Below are positions 25,833 through 34,337 of a stretch of DNA of 64,000 nucleotides, piece after piece. Source of the DNA: an uncultured Blautia sp. (GTDB taxonomy: Bacteria > Bacillota > Clostridia > Lachnospirales > Lachnospiraceae); NCBI GenBank assembly GCA_934378195.1, contig CAKRPO010000001.1, forward strand, positions 62,001-126,000, given 5' to 3'. Under the pieces are notes generated by a model, which searched no databases, was not told where the DNA came from, and saw only the letters and a list, made by a program, of their open reading frames with translations. Each line of letters opens with the position of its first letter. Within the stretch, counting starts at the first letter, position 1. The position numbers and the translations under genes were made by a program.

Positions 25833-26972
25833 TTATTTCACTTTAATTGCTTTCTCCGGGCACATCTCCTGACAACAGAAACAACGGATACATTTCTTAT
25901 AATCATAAACCGGAGGATTCTCTCTTCCCTTTCGGAAATCGACCGCCTTGTCCGGTACGGGACAGCTCTTCACACAGATTCCGCAGCGGATACAGCGGTC
26001 CGCTTCAATATATGGTTTCTTCTGGAAAATATTGAGTGCCTTCGCCAGTCTCTCCCACATACCGGAACGTGCCACTCTCCGGTCCACATCAAAATATGGA
26101 TTCCCGTACTGTGCCACTGCGTCCTGCATCGTGATCGAACCAGAAGGAGTGATCAGTTCAATCTCTTCTGATTTCCAGGTACCAAGTCCCATCTTCTCTC
26201 CATGATAATTGGTCGGCACCATTTCTGGTTTCAAATGAATCAGATTGCAGAATACGCTATCCAATGCAACCGGATCCTGTGACATCAACATCACATTCAT
26301 CGGTGCAGGATCTCCGGAACCGGGACCATTTCCCTCCATTGCGACAATCCCATCCATGATGTAAAGACGCGGCTTCACATACTGATTCAGATCAATCAGC
26401 ATACGTGCAAAACTGTCTGCACTCGGATACAGAGTATGTCCCTTTGCCTTGTGAAATCCATATACAAAACCATAACTATTCTTTACAGCACCGGTAATAC
26501 GCTCCAGCGCATGTGTCTTCATCTTACACAAAGAGATCACGCAATCTTTTTCCAGAAGTTCTGCTGGAAGAACAAATTCCTTTGCCTGTATTCCCTCCGG
26601 ATTCTCTACATGAACACCCTTTGTATAATCAATCGCCGGAATTTCATATTTTTCCAGATACGTATCCATTCCTGTGCCATGGATCACTTTGGAAGTTGTT
26701 CCGTTTCCGCAGGAATCCGCCAGCACCAGATCCTGATATCCCTTTTCCCGCATCAGCCTGGCAAACATACCAACAACTACCGGATGCGTGATCACTGCCT
26801 TATCAATGTCTGCCTTCTTGAGAAGATTCGGTTTCAGCAGGATGGCTTCTTCTTTCCCAACAATATTCTCAATTCCGCCCAGAAGTTCCAGACCAATCTC
26901 AAGATTCTCATAAACAAGTTCTTCCCTGTAGGAATTACAGGGAAGAAGGATAACTTTACTCTTTTTATTCAT
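25833..26972 (-). CDS. DUF362 protein with C-terminal two-cluster ferredoxin domain
   Basis: 379 residues. Residues 1-300 are DUF362 (ILLKPNLLKKAD, a family landmark, near residue 45; SLCKMKTHALERITGAVKN near 147). Residues 318-375 carry two 4Fe-4S motifs, CIRCGICVKSCP and CIRCFCCQEMCP. The reaction of DUF362 proteins is unknown, though they are common in anaerobes and are suspected to act in electron transfer or cofactor chemistry. It starts 9 bases after ptsI stops and so ends the M20-pot-ptsI transcription unit. Confidence 0.85.
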   Translation of the reverse strand: MNKKSKVILLPCNSYREELVYENLEIGLELLGGIENIVGKEEAILLKPNLLKKADIDKAVITHPVVVGMFARLMREKGYQDLVLADSCGNGTTSKVIHGTGMDTYLEKYEIPAIDYTKGVHVENPEGIQAKEFVLPAELLEKDCVISLCKMKTHALERITGAVKNSYGFVYGFHKAKGHTLYPSADSFARMLIDLNQYVKPRLYIMDGIVAMEGNGPGSGDPAPMNVMLMSQDPVALDSVFCNLIHLKPEMVPTNYHGEKMGLGTWKSEEIELITPSGSITMQDAVAQYGNPYFDVDRRVARSGMWERLAKALNIFQKKPYIEADRCIRCGICVKSCPVPDKAVDFRKGRENPPVYDYKKCIRCFCCQEMCPEKAIKVK

Positions 26973-26981
26973 TATTTAACC

Positions 26982-28622
26982 TCATTCAGCGGCATTATCC
27001 GATGACTTTTCAAGGTCTGTCTCACGAATCGCTTTTCGTACCGGAAGGACACATGCCGGAACAACTGACAGGAAATCCACACCCATTTCCAGGAATTTCT
27101 CGGTCAATGCGGTATCTGCCGCTATCTCACCACAGATACCGACCTTGCGTTCCTCCTGATGTGCCGCATCTACGACCATACGGATCATACGCAAAATTGC
27201 CGGGTGATGGTCATTATATTTGTCCTTCAGGAGCGGGTTCTGACGATCCATCGCAAGCGTGTACTGTGTCAGATCATTGGTTCCGATACTCAGGAAATCT
27301 ACACGCTTTGCAAGTTCCCGGCTGATCATAACTGCTGCCGGTGTCTCGATCATGATTCCTGTCATGATCTCCTTAAATGGAATATCTTTCTCTCGAAGTC
27401 CCTCTTTCACCTCTTCTATGATCTGCTCAACCTCATCCATCTCTTCTTCGGAATTGATCATCGGAAACATCATCGCCAGATTACCATAAGCACTGGCACG
27501 ATAAATTGCACGAAGCTGTGCCTTAAACATTCTTCTTCTGTCCAGACAGAGGCGTATTCCACGATTACCCATAATCGGGTTGGTCTCCTGCGGAATATCC
27601 AGGTATGGAGCCTGCTTGTCTGCACCAAGGTCTGCTGTACGGATCACTGCAAGTCTCTCACCCATCGTCTCTGCTACTTTTTTATATGCACGAAAAAGTT
27701 CGTTCTCCCGTGGGTAATTTTCCCTTCCAAGATACTGAAACTCGCTTCGCAGAAGGCCAATTCCCTTGGCACCATAAAAAAGTACACTGCTCAGATCGCT
27801 CATATTACCAATGTTTGCATAAAGGCCAATCTTTCTGCCATCTTTTGTTTCATCCTTCTGTGCTTTCAGTTTCAGAAGTTCTTCCCGTTCTCTGCGGTCA
27901 GCCTCCAGTCGGATCTGATATTCTTTCTGGATCTCCGCATCCGGATCAAGATAAAACGTTCCTGTATAGCCGTCTACGATCGCTGTCATTCCATCCCATT
28001 CATCATCTGCCGCAACATCTACCAGGGTCGGAATCTCCATTGTTTTCGTCATAATCGTTGCATGAGATACTGCTGAACCATGATGCATGACCACTGCCAG
28101 CAATTTGTCCTTATCCATCTCCATGATCTCGGTCGGAGACAAAGCCTCCGCAACCAGTATCACTGGTTCCTCTCCAAGATTGATACGGATTGCCGCACCT
28201 CCAAGAATCTGGATCAGACGATTGGAAATCTCCTGCATATCATTGATTCTTCTTCGAATGACCGGCTCTTCCAGATGTCGGAATGTCTCTACCAGTTCAT
28301 CTCTGTTGATCATAACTGCATAAGCAGCATTTACCTTTTCATTGGCAATGCTGCTTTCAATTGCATTCTGGTAACTTTCAGATTCCAGAAGTTTGATCTG
28401 GCGCATGAAAACACCGGCCTCCTGTTCATTCAGAAGTCGGCTGGTTTCATACAGTTCATGCAGTTTCTGAACTGCCTGAAGCCGGGCTTCCTGAAAGTTA
28501 CTGATTTCTTTTTTTATGTTACTGACCAGACACTGACGTATCTGGTATTCCCCTCTGCTGTAATACAGTATCTTGCCGATGGCTATTCCTGAAAAGGTAG
28601 CAGTACCTTTATAGATTTCCAT
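26982..28622 (-). CDS. ptsI: Phosphoenolpyruvate-protein phosphotransferase (PTS enzyme I)
   Basis: 546 residues, slightly short for enzyme I (about 570). It moves phosphate from PEP to HPr. The phosphorylated His lies in GSAVSHATIMTK (around residue 185); the usual GGRTSH is changed to HGSAVSH. PEP-site elements are present: RTADLGADK near 292, GNRGIRLCL near 320, and the catalytic Cys in GICGEIAAD near 500. No ptsH or sugar EII adjoins it; instead it lies 20 bases after a Pot-type binding protein. That neighbourhood and the altered active-site loop leave room for a specialised enzyme I paralogue. Confidence 0.88.
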   Translation of the reverse strand: MEIYKGTATFSGIAIGKILYYSRGEYQIRQCLVSNIKKEISNFQEARLQAVQKLHELYETSRLLNEQEAGVFMRQIKLLESESYQNAIESSIANEKVNAAYAVMINRDELVETFRHLEEPVIRRRINDMQEISNRLIQILGGAAIRINLGEEPVILVAEALSPTEIMEMDKDKLLAVVMHHGSAVSHATIMTKTMEIPTLVDVAADDEWDGMTAIVDGYTGTFYLDPDAEIQKEYQIRLEADRREREELLKLKAQKDETKDGRKIGLYANIGNMSDLSSVLFYGAKGIGLLRSEFQYLGRENYPRENELFRAYKKVAETMGERLAVIRTADLGADKQAPYLDIPQETNPIMGNRGIRLCLDRRRMFKAQLRAIYRASAYGNLAMMFPMINSEEEMDEVEQIIEEVKEGLREKDIPFKEIMTGIMIETPAAVMISRELAKRVDFLSIGTNDLTQYTLAMDRQNPLLKDKYNDHHPAILRMIRMVVDAAHQEERKVGICGEIAADTALTEKFLEMGVDFLSVVPACVLPVRKAIRETDLEKSSDNAAE

Positions 28623-28642
28623 CCTGCTTCCCCCTTATTTTA

Positions 28643-29674
28643 TCAGTCGCAGGCAGCTTTGAACTCTGTCCAGTTCTTATTGTAAGCTTCTTCCGCTTCT
28701 GCACTGATGTTTTCTACTGCTGAGCCTTCTGTTACGGAATCCGGAACTACAAGATTCTGGTTCTCAAGCAGTGAATCTGCTGCTTTGTTTGTACAGTAGT
28801 ATCCAATATAATCAAAACATTTGGCTGCATTTTCCGGCTGAAGGATGTAATCCATAAACTGATAAGCTTCATCTTTGTCCGGAGCCTGGCTTGGGATAAA
28901 CATTCCCATAACACCAAATCCAAGGCCCTCTTCCGGATATACGACCTTAAGGTCCGGGTTTTCTGCAAGGGCTGCTGTTACCTGTGAAGTATACAGGAAT
29001 GCAACGCTTGCCTCTCCGTTCAGAAGAGAATCCTGTGTATTGTCGTCCTGGATCAGACGAACATTCGGTGCAAGCTCCAGCAGCTTCTTGCCTGTCTTTG
29101 CGATATCATCTGTATTCTGATCATTGAAATCCTGTCCAAGTGCAAGGTTGGTGATACCGTTGATAACACGATAATTTGCTGTCAGTGCAATGCTGTCCTC
29201 CAGAGAAGAATCCCAGAGATCATTGTATCCTTTGATATCGATATCTACCATATCCGGGTCATATACGATCAATGGGATACCAGCTCCATATGGTGCTGTA
29301 TATTCATCATTCGGATCGTAAAACTGTCCCTGATACAGTGGGTTGATATTGTCCCATCCGGATAATTTAGATGTATCCAGTTTTTCTACAAGTCCTTCCT
29401 GGATCGCAGTTTCGATAATATAATCATCTGCAACAACAACGTCATAATCTCCGCCTTTTGCCATTGAAAGCTTCTCCAGCATGTTCTCATCTGTGTCAAA
29501 GTTGGAATATACTACTTTAATTCCAGTTTCTTCTTCGAAGCCATCCAGTACTTCCTGCGGGAACATATTCTCCCATGTATAAAGTACCAGTTCTTTGGAA
29601 TCTGCACTTACAGATACACTCATAGCCGGGATGACCATTGCTGCACATAATGCACATACTACTAATTTTTTCAT
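28643..29674 (-). CDS. PotD-like extracellular solute-binding protein with altered ligand site
   Basis: 343 residues with a signal peptide (cleavage near residue 25, VSVSADS). It has the PotD fold (YTWENMFPQEVLDGFEEETG at the start of the mature part), but positions that hold polyamines in E. coli PotD differ: the segment aligned to IFWMDSLAIP reads GFGVMGMFIP, so W255 and D257 become Gly and Met, and the DDAREVF segment reads ANYRVIN. It is therefore doubtful that the ligand is spermidine or putrescine. No lipobox Cys is visible, which is odd for a Gram-positive receptor. It follows potC by 204 bases and likely has an extra promoter. Confidence 0.85.
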   Translation of the reverse strand: MKKLVVCALCAAMVIPAMSVSVSADSKELVLYTWENMFPQEVLDGFEEETGIKVVYSNFDTDENMLEKLSMAKGGDYDVVVADDYIIETAIQEGLVEKLDTSKLSGWDNINPLYQGQFYDPNDEYTAPYGAGIPLIVYDPDMVDIDIKGYNDLWDSSLEDSIALTANYRVINGITNLALGQDFNDQNTDDIAKTGKKLLELAPNVRLIQDDNTQDSLLNGEASVAFLYTSQVTAALAENPDLKVVYPEEGLGFGVMGMFIPSQAPDKDEAYQFMDYILQPENAAKCFDYIGYYCTNKAADSLLENQNLVVPDSVTEGSAVENISAEAEEAYNKNWTEFKAACD

Positions 29675-29703
29675 AGTCTTCTCTCCTCTTCTTGTCTCTA
29701 TTA

Positions 29704-29732
29704 TATAAACCTTTTCATGAAGCCTATTTCAA
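29704..29732 (-). promoter_or_regulatory. Candidate internal promoter before the potD-like gene
   Basis: TTGAAA (29727-29732), 17 bases, TTTATA (29704-29709) on the minus strand, in the 204-base gap after potC. A perfect GTCAGC/GCTGAC hairpin (29767-29782) lies upstream of it. An extra promoter would raise receptor level over permease level, as is common for binding proteins. Confidence 0.45.
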
Positions 29733-29878
29733 GTCGAACATCCGTGAGACTTGGTGCGTGATTCTGGTCAGCATAAGCTGACATATTCTTTACAAAATCA
29801 CTGCAGGAATACTACCTGTAAACAATGATATAAGTATACCTGATTTTGACTTCATTGAAAAGAGTTTATTCATTGTTT

Positions 29879-30664
29879 TTATTTTTTGCTCTTTGTCAGT
29901 TTACTGATCAGATTATAGATAACCAGAATCAGCACAGTAAATACCAGCATGATCGTACAGAGAGCATTGACCTCCGGTGTAACTCCTGTTTTGATCTGCG
30001 TATAAACCTTGATCGGCAATGTCGCCAGACGCGGTCCATTGATGAATATACTGATCACGACATCATCCATAGACATGGCAAATGCCAGAAGGGAACCGGA
30101 CAATACTGCCGGCATGATCAGTGGCAGGATAATGTCCCAGAATGCCCGAAACGGACCCGCCCCAAGATCTCTGGCCGCTTCCTCAAGTGACGGATCCATA
30201 CCTGCAAGCCTTGCTTTGACTTCCATCAGAATATACGGTACACAGAAAACTGTATGTCCGATCAGCAGCGTCAGCATACCAAACGGAAGCTTCAACATAT
30301 AGAAAAATGCCATCAATACCATACCAAGAATGATCTCCGGAATCATCAACGGCAAAATAGAGATATATTCCAGAATTCCTTTTGTTTTCCAGTGAATCCT
30401 GGAAAGCCCCACTGCTCCCAGAGTTCCGATCACAGCAGATACCAGACAGCTCACTACACCCAGGAAAAGACTATTGCCAAGAGCTTCGATCATGGCACTG
30501 TCATGGATCAGTTCCTGATACCACTTCAGGGAAAATCCTGTAAAACGGACAGGAAGTTTTGATTCATTAAAGGAAAATACAATGACCACCGCGATCGGCA
30601 GATACATCAGTACAAAAATCAGTCCGAGGTAAAACCCTGAGAGTTTTGAATTTTTCTTTTTCAT
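29879..30664 (-). CDS. Pot-type ABC permease, PotC-like (second system)
   Basis: 261 residues, six membrane segments, coupling loop [20 protein letters not shown] near residue 165. Unlike the first system it is not fused to a binding protein. It overlaps the PotB-like gene by 4 bases. Substrate assignment is uncertain because the partner binding protein has lost polyamine-site residues. Confidence 0.9.
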   Translation of the reverse strand: MKKKNSKLSGFYLGLIFVLMYLPIAVVIVFSFNESKLPVRFTGFSLKWYQELIHDSAMIEALGNSLFLGVVSCLVSAVIGTLGAVGLSRIHWKTKGILEYISILPLMIPEIILGMVLMAFFYMLKLPFGMLTLLIGHTVFCVPYILMEVKARLAGMDPSLEEAARDLGAGPFRAFWDIILPLIMPAVLSGSLLAFAMSMDDVVISIFINGPRLATLPIKVYTQIKTGVTPEVNALCTIMLVFTVLILVIYNLISKLTKSKK

Positions 30665-31515
30665 CCTACACCCTCCAGTTCTTTTGCGTTTGTTATTTTG
30701 CGGTACAGCATGATCATCAGTGTCGTAAGAATCATCAGGACAACCGCCAGTGCTGCTGCAAACGGCCAGTTATTTCCCTTGGTCATCTGCTCCTGGATCA
30801 GACTTCCAACAAGAACGATCTTGTTTCCTCCAAGGATATCTGCAATAAAGAACAGCCCCATGGACGGAATAAATGTCAGAATCACACCAGATAACAGTCC
30901 CGGCAGAGTCAGTTTAAAAGAGACCGTCCAGAATGCCTTAAATGGGCTTGCTCCAAGATCCCTGGCTGCTTCTACAAGGGACCAGTCCAGTTTCTCTGCA
31001 CTGGAATATACAGAAAGAATCATAAACGGCAGGAGCACATATGTCATACCGATCACAATTGCCGGATAGCTATACAGGATACGCAGAGGTTTGTCAATCA
31101 GTCCAAGACTTTTGAGCACATGGTTGAGCAACCCCTTCGTCTGTAAAATAATCATCCAGCCATACAGACGAATCAGGGAATTGACCCAGAACGGCAGCAT
31201 CAGAAAAATCATGGCACGCTTTTTCCATTTATCTGAAAGCTTTGCCATAAAATATCCAAACGGATATCCGATCAGGCAGATTATGAGCGTACTGGTCAAT
31301 GCCAGCTGAAACGAACCTGTAAATGTCTTCATATAAACAGGGTCCAGTATTTTTTTATAATTGGCAAGTGTAAACACCCACTCAACGCCATGCCCGGCTT
31401 TTGGCTGTGCAAAGCTTAACGCCACCATATAAAGCAATGGTCCCGCCACAAAAACAATTGTAAAAATATACAATGGCAGAATCATCCAGACAGAGCCGGA
31501 TTTATGTTTTTTCAT
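30661..31515 (-). CDS. Pot-type ABC permease, PotB-like (second system)
   Basis: 284 residues, six membrane segments, coupling loop [20 protein letters not shown] near residue 190. Overlaps the ATPase gene by 4 bases (ATGA) and the PotC-like gene by 4, so the membrane pair and ATPase are produced together. Confidence 0.9.
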   Translation of the reverse strand: MKKHKSGSVWMILPLYIFTIVFVAGPLLYMVALSFAQPKAGHGVEWVFTLANYKKILDPVYMKTFTGSFQLALTSTLIICLIGYPFGYFMAKLSDKWKKRAMIFLMLPFWVNSLIRLYGWMIILQTKGLLNHVLKSLGLIDKPLRILYSYPAIVIGMTYVLLPFMILSVYSSAEKLDWSLVEAARDLGASPFKAFWTVSFKLTLPGLLSGVILTFIPSMGLFFIADILGGNKIVLVGSLIQEQMTKGNNWPFAAALAVVLMILTTLMIMLYRKITNAKELEGVG

Positions 31516-32609
31516 ACCTCAGCCCCACTTTCCGGATCAGACGGAAGATCTACCAGAACCACATTCTCTGCATCAAAATGGCAGGTAACTTTCTGTCCCG
31601 GCTGCACACCGGCATCAATACCATGTCTGTTTGCAACAACTTCCGTTCCATCAGCGAGTTTCAGGACAACACGAAGCAGACCGCCTGCAAAACTTTTTTC
31701 AACAACAGCAGCCTCCAGACCGCTCTGACATTTCTCATCAAAAATCAGATTTTCACTACGGACGGCCATCGTAACCTGTGTTCCCGGCACGATTGTTCTT
31801 CCTTCCGCTGCAACAGCAACTGTACCACCTGCCAAAGAAACTCTGAGCGTTGCACCTTCTGATGCTTCTACTGTACCTTTCAGAATATTGGCATTTCCAA
31901 CAAAAGTTGCCACATAACTGGTCTTTGGATGATTATAAATTTCATCCGGTGTTCCAATCTGTTCAAACGTTCCCTGATTCATAACAGCAATACGATCAGA
32001 CATATTGATTGCTTCTTCCTGATCATGCGTAATATAAATAAATGTGATTCCAAGTTTTTTCTGAAGTTTCTTAAGTTCAAGCTGCATTGCACGACGAAGC
32101 TGCAGATCCAATGCTCCTAACGGTTCATCCAGAAGCAATACTTTCGGATTATTGACCAGTGATCTTGCAATTGCAACACGCTGTCTCTGTCCTCCAGAAA
32201 GCTCGGATGGTTTTCTCTTTTCGTATCCCGGAAGCTGCACCAGCTCCAGCATCTCCGATACTCGCTTTTTGATTTCTGCTTTCGGTGTCTTTTTTAATTT
32301 CAGTCCATATCCAATATTATCTGCTACCGTCATATGCGGGAATAATGCATAATTCTGAAAAACTGTATTTACATCACGTGCTTCCGGAGCCAACGATGTG
32401 ACATCTTTTCCCTCCAGAAATACCTGACCGGAATCCGGTGTCTCCAAACCTGCAATGATACGCAGTGTCGTTGTCTTTCCGCATCCGGAAGAACCAAGAA
32501 GTGTAATAAATTCTCCCTTATCAATAGAGAGACTGATTTCTTTCAGAACTACTTCATCCTTCGAAAACGACTTTTTGATATTTTTTAATTCCAAACATTT
32601 TTCTGTCAT
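31512..32609 (-). CDS. Pot-type ABC ATP-binding protein, PotA-like (second system)
   Basis: 365 residues. Walker [10 protein letters not shown] near residue 39, signature LSGGQRQRV near 137, Walker B VLLLDEP, and a C-terminal TOBE-type barrel (about 245-350). It lies 33 bases after the M20 amidohydrolase gene, with AGGAGG in the gap, so those two are probably cotranscribed. It is clearly a paralogue of the PotA at 22431-23504 rather than a recent copy: the barrels differ strongly. Confidence 0.92.
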   Translation of the reverse strand: MTEKCLELKNIKKSFSKDEVVLKEISLSIDKGEFITLLGSSGCGKTTTLRIIAGLETPDSGQVFLEGKDVTSLAPEARDVNTVFQNYALFPHMTVADNIGYGLKLKKTPKAEIKKRVSEMLELVQLPGYEKRKPSELSGGQRQRVAIARSLVNNPKVLLLDEPLGALDLQLRRAMQLELKKLQKKLGITFIYITHDQEEAINMSDRIAVMNQGTFEQIGTPDEIYNHPKTSYVATFVGNANILKGTVEASEGATLRVSLAGGTVAVAAEGRTIVPGTQVTMAVRSENLIFDEKCQSGLEAAVVEKSFAGGLLRVVLKLADGTEVVANRHGIDAGVQPGQKVTCHFDAENVVLVDLPSDPESGAEV

Positions 32610-32642
32610 TTTTCTTCTGTCTTTCCTCCTGCTGCTTCTTTC

Positions 32643-33980
32643 TTATTTTATAGTAGCGATATCCGCCCTGTCTTCTTTCTGTTCTGTCATATGACACACA
32701 TATTGAATATAGGACTTTTTATCAAATACCGGTGTATAACTTTCTGTGATTTTTTTTGCTTCCACAGCTCCATTCTGAAGAAGTTTATATATTGTCAATG
32801 CCAGAAGTTTCGCCGGCAGAATATAAGCCTTCTCCGGATCCATAATTCTGAAATCTGCTCCGTGAAGCTTTCCTTCAAATCCTCTGAATGTAAAATTTAC
32901 CACTGGAAGCAGGTGACTGAGATCTCCCACATCTGTGCATGCATTGTTAAAATCACCTTTCTGCACGGTGCGATAATTCAGGCCAAGATCATCCGCAGCT
33001 TCCATCAATGCTTTGTCTGCTGCTCTCGGAATAATTGGCATATAACCCTGCAGTCTTTGCATTTCTATTTTCCCACCAAAAGCATAGGCTGAACCGGCAT
33101 ACGCACGGTTTACCATTTCTGTAATCTCTTCAATCTTATTAAGAGATGCGGCCCGCACTTTCGTCTCAATGACTGCTTCATCCGGCACGCTGTTAATCAC
33201 ATCTCCAGCTTTACGAATTATATTGTGAAGGCGTACATGATCTTCCTCACGAAATGTCTCGCGCATTAATCCCATCATCTGGATTGCACTGGTTGTGATA
33301 CTCAGTGCATTTACTCCATTCCATGGATCAATCGCTCCGTGTGCTGCTTTGCCACGTACTGTAACCCGCTCTGCACTATAGCCATTACATGCAGGATTTC
33401 CCAGATAAAAATCCTCTTCCACAGGAACCATGTGCACATGTGTCGTTAAGGCAATATCTGTATCATCAAACACACCTGTACGGATCATTTCGCTTTTGCC
33501 ACAACAGAACTCGATTCCTTCTTTTTTTAGCCTGGATCGTTTGTCCGCGTCAATATATTCCTCTGCCGGAACCGCGAGGAAATTCACTGTACCATCCAGT
33601 TTCTCCTGTACCTGTGCATCAGACATGGCAATCGCACAGCCAATCATTGCCGCCATCTGTGCGTGATGACCACAGGCATGTGCAACACCTGTTACCGGAT
33701 CCGCTTTCGGATGTGTACGGCATCCAATTGCATCCAATTCTCCGATTACCGTCAATATCGGTCCGGCTTTATGTTCCATACATCCCTTTACTCCGGTACG
33801 GGCAAGATGCTCGGTTACTTTATATCCTAAATCTTTCAGAAGATTCGCTGCTTTTTGTGCAGTACGCACTTCTTCATATCCAGGTTCCGGATGCGCTGCA
33901 ATATCTTCTGCAAAAGCAATGATCTGATTTCTGTATTCATCAATCCGATCAAGGATCCGCTGTCCGGTCTCATCTATCAT
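32643..33980 (-). CDS. M20 family metal-dependent amidohydrolase
   Basis: 445 residues from ATG 33978-33980, with AGGGAG nine bases upstream; a longer TTG start at 34052 has no ribosome binding site. The M20 fold is clear: VAHACGHHAQMAAM (zinc ligands, near residue 105), PAEEYIDADKRSRLKKEG near 145, the dimerisation-domain stretch GKAAHGAIDPWNGVNAL near 215 and a C-terminal zinc-ligand His in FEGKLHGADFRI. It resembles AbgB/HipO-type enzymes that cut an acyl or aminobenzoyl amide from an amino acid. It heads the unit that continues into the second Pot-like transporter, so it may process what that system imports; this is inference. Confidence 0.87.
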   Translation of the reverse strand: MIDETGQRILDRIDEYRNQIIAFAEDIAAHPEPGYEEVRTAQKAANLLKDLGYKVTEHLARTGVKGCMEHKAGPILTVIGELDAIGCRTHPKADPVTGVAHACGHHAQMAAMIGCAIAMSDAQVQEKLDGTVNFLAVPAEEYIDADKRSRLKKEGIEFCCGKSEMIRTGVFDDTDIALTTHVHMVPVEEDFYLGNPACNGYSAERVTVRGKAAHGAIDPWNGVNALSITTSAIQMMGLMRETFREEDHVRLHNIIRKAGDVINSVPDEAVIETKVRAASLNKIEEITEMVNRAYAGSAYAFGGKIEMQRLQGYMPIIPRAADKALMEAADDLGLNYRTVQKGDFNNACTDVGDLSHLLPVVNFTFRGFEGKLHGADFRIMDPEKAYILPAKLLALTIYKLLQNGAVEAKKITESYTPVFDKKSYIQYVCHMTEQKEDRADIATIK

Positions 33981-34154
33981 AAAACTCATCTCCCTCTGCT
34001 GCTTCTGACCGTCTTCTGTTTGATAACGACAGTTTTCACAACACTTTGGCAAGTTAACGCGTTATATAAATACTATATTCATATTCTCCTATCATAACAT
34101 AAATTTCAGTCAATGCAAGTACTGAAAATAATGCAGCCAGAATAAAAATTTTTC

Positions 34155-34182
34155 TTGCATTTTTTATAAAATACGGTATAAT
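34155..34182 (+). promoter_or_regulatory. Promoter of tRNA-Thr
   Basis: TTGCAT (34155-34160), 16 bases, TATAAT (34177-34182). Transcription would begin near 34190, about 14 bases before the tRNA. Confidence 0.6.
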
Positions 34183-34203
34183 ATGTCTTGTGTCTGAACA
34201 TAA

Positions 34204-34276
34204 GCTGAAATAGCTCAGTTGGTAGAGCACTTCACTCGTAATGAAGGGGTCGTGGGTTCGAGTCCCATTTTCAGCT
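34204..34276 (+). tRNA. tRNA-Thr (anticodon CGU)
   Basis: 73 bases folding as a full cloverleaf. The acceptor stem is GCTGAAA with TTTCAGC, discriminator T. The anticodon arm is CTTCA / CTCGTAA / TGAAG, so the anticodon is CGT and it reads ACG. The T arm contains GTTCGAGTC. CCA is not encoded. Confidence 0.95.
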
Positions 34277-34290
34277 TTCTTTTTTTACAT

Positions 34291-34330
34291 AAAACTGCCG
34301 CCAGATTTTATTCTGGCGGCAGTTTTATTA
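34291..34330. terminator. Bidirectional terminator between tRNA-Thr and the glgB-like gene
   Basis: A perfect 15-bp stem, AAAACTGCCGCCAGA (34291-34305) with TCTGGCGGCAGTTTT (34312-34326), loop TTTTAT. It has T-runs on both strands, so it serves both convergent units. Confidence 0.9.
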
Positions 34331-34337
34331 TTCTGAT

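Noticed and set aside
34291..34330. Inverted terminal repeat of a mobile element beside the tRNA
   Set aside because: Stem, loop and flanking T-runs are those of a bidirectional terminator between convergent genes; no integrase or attachment-site duplication was seen.
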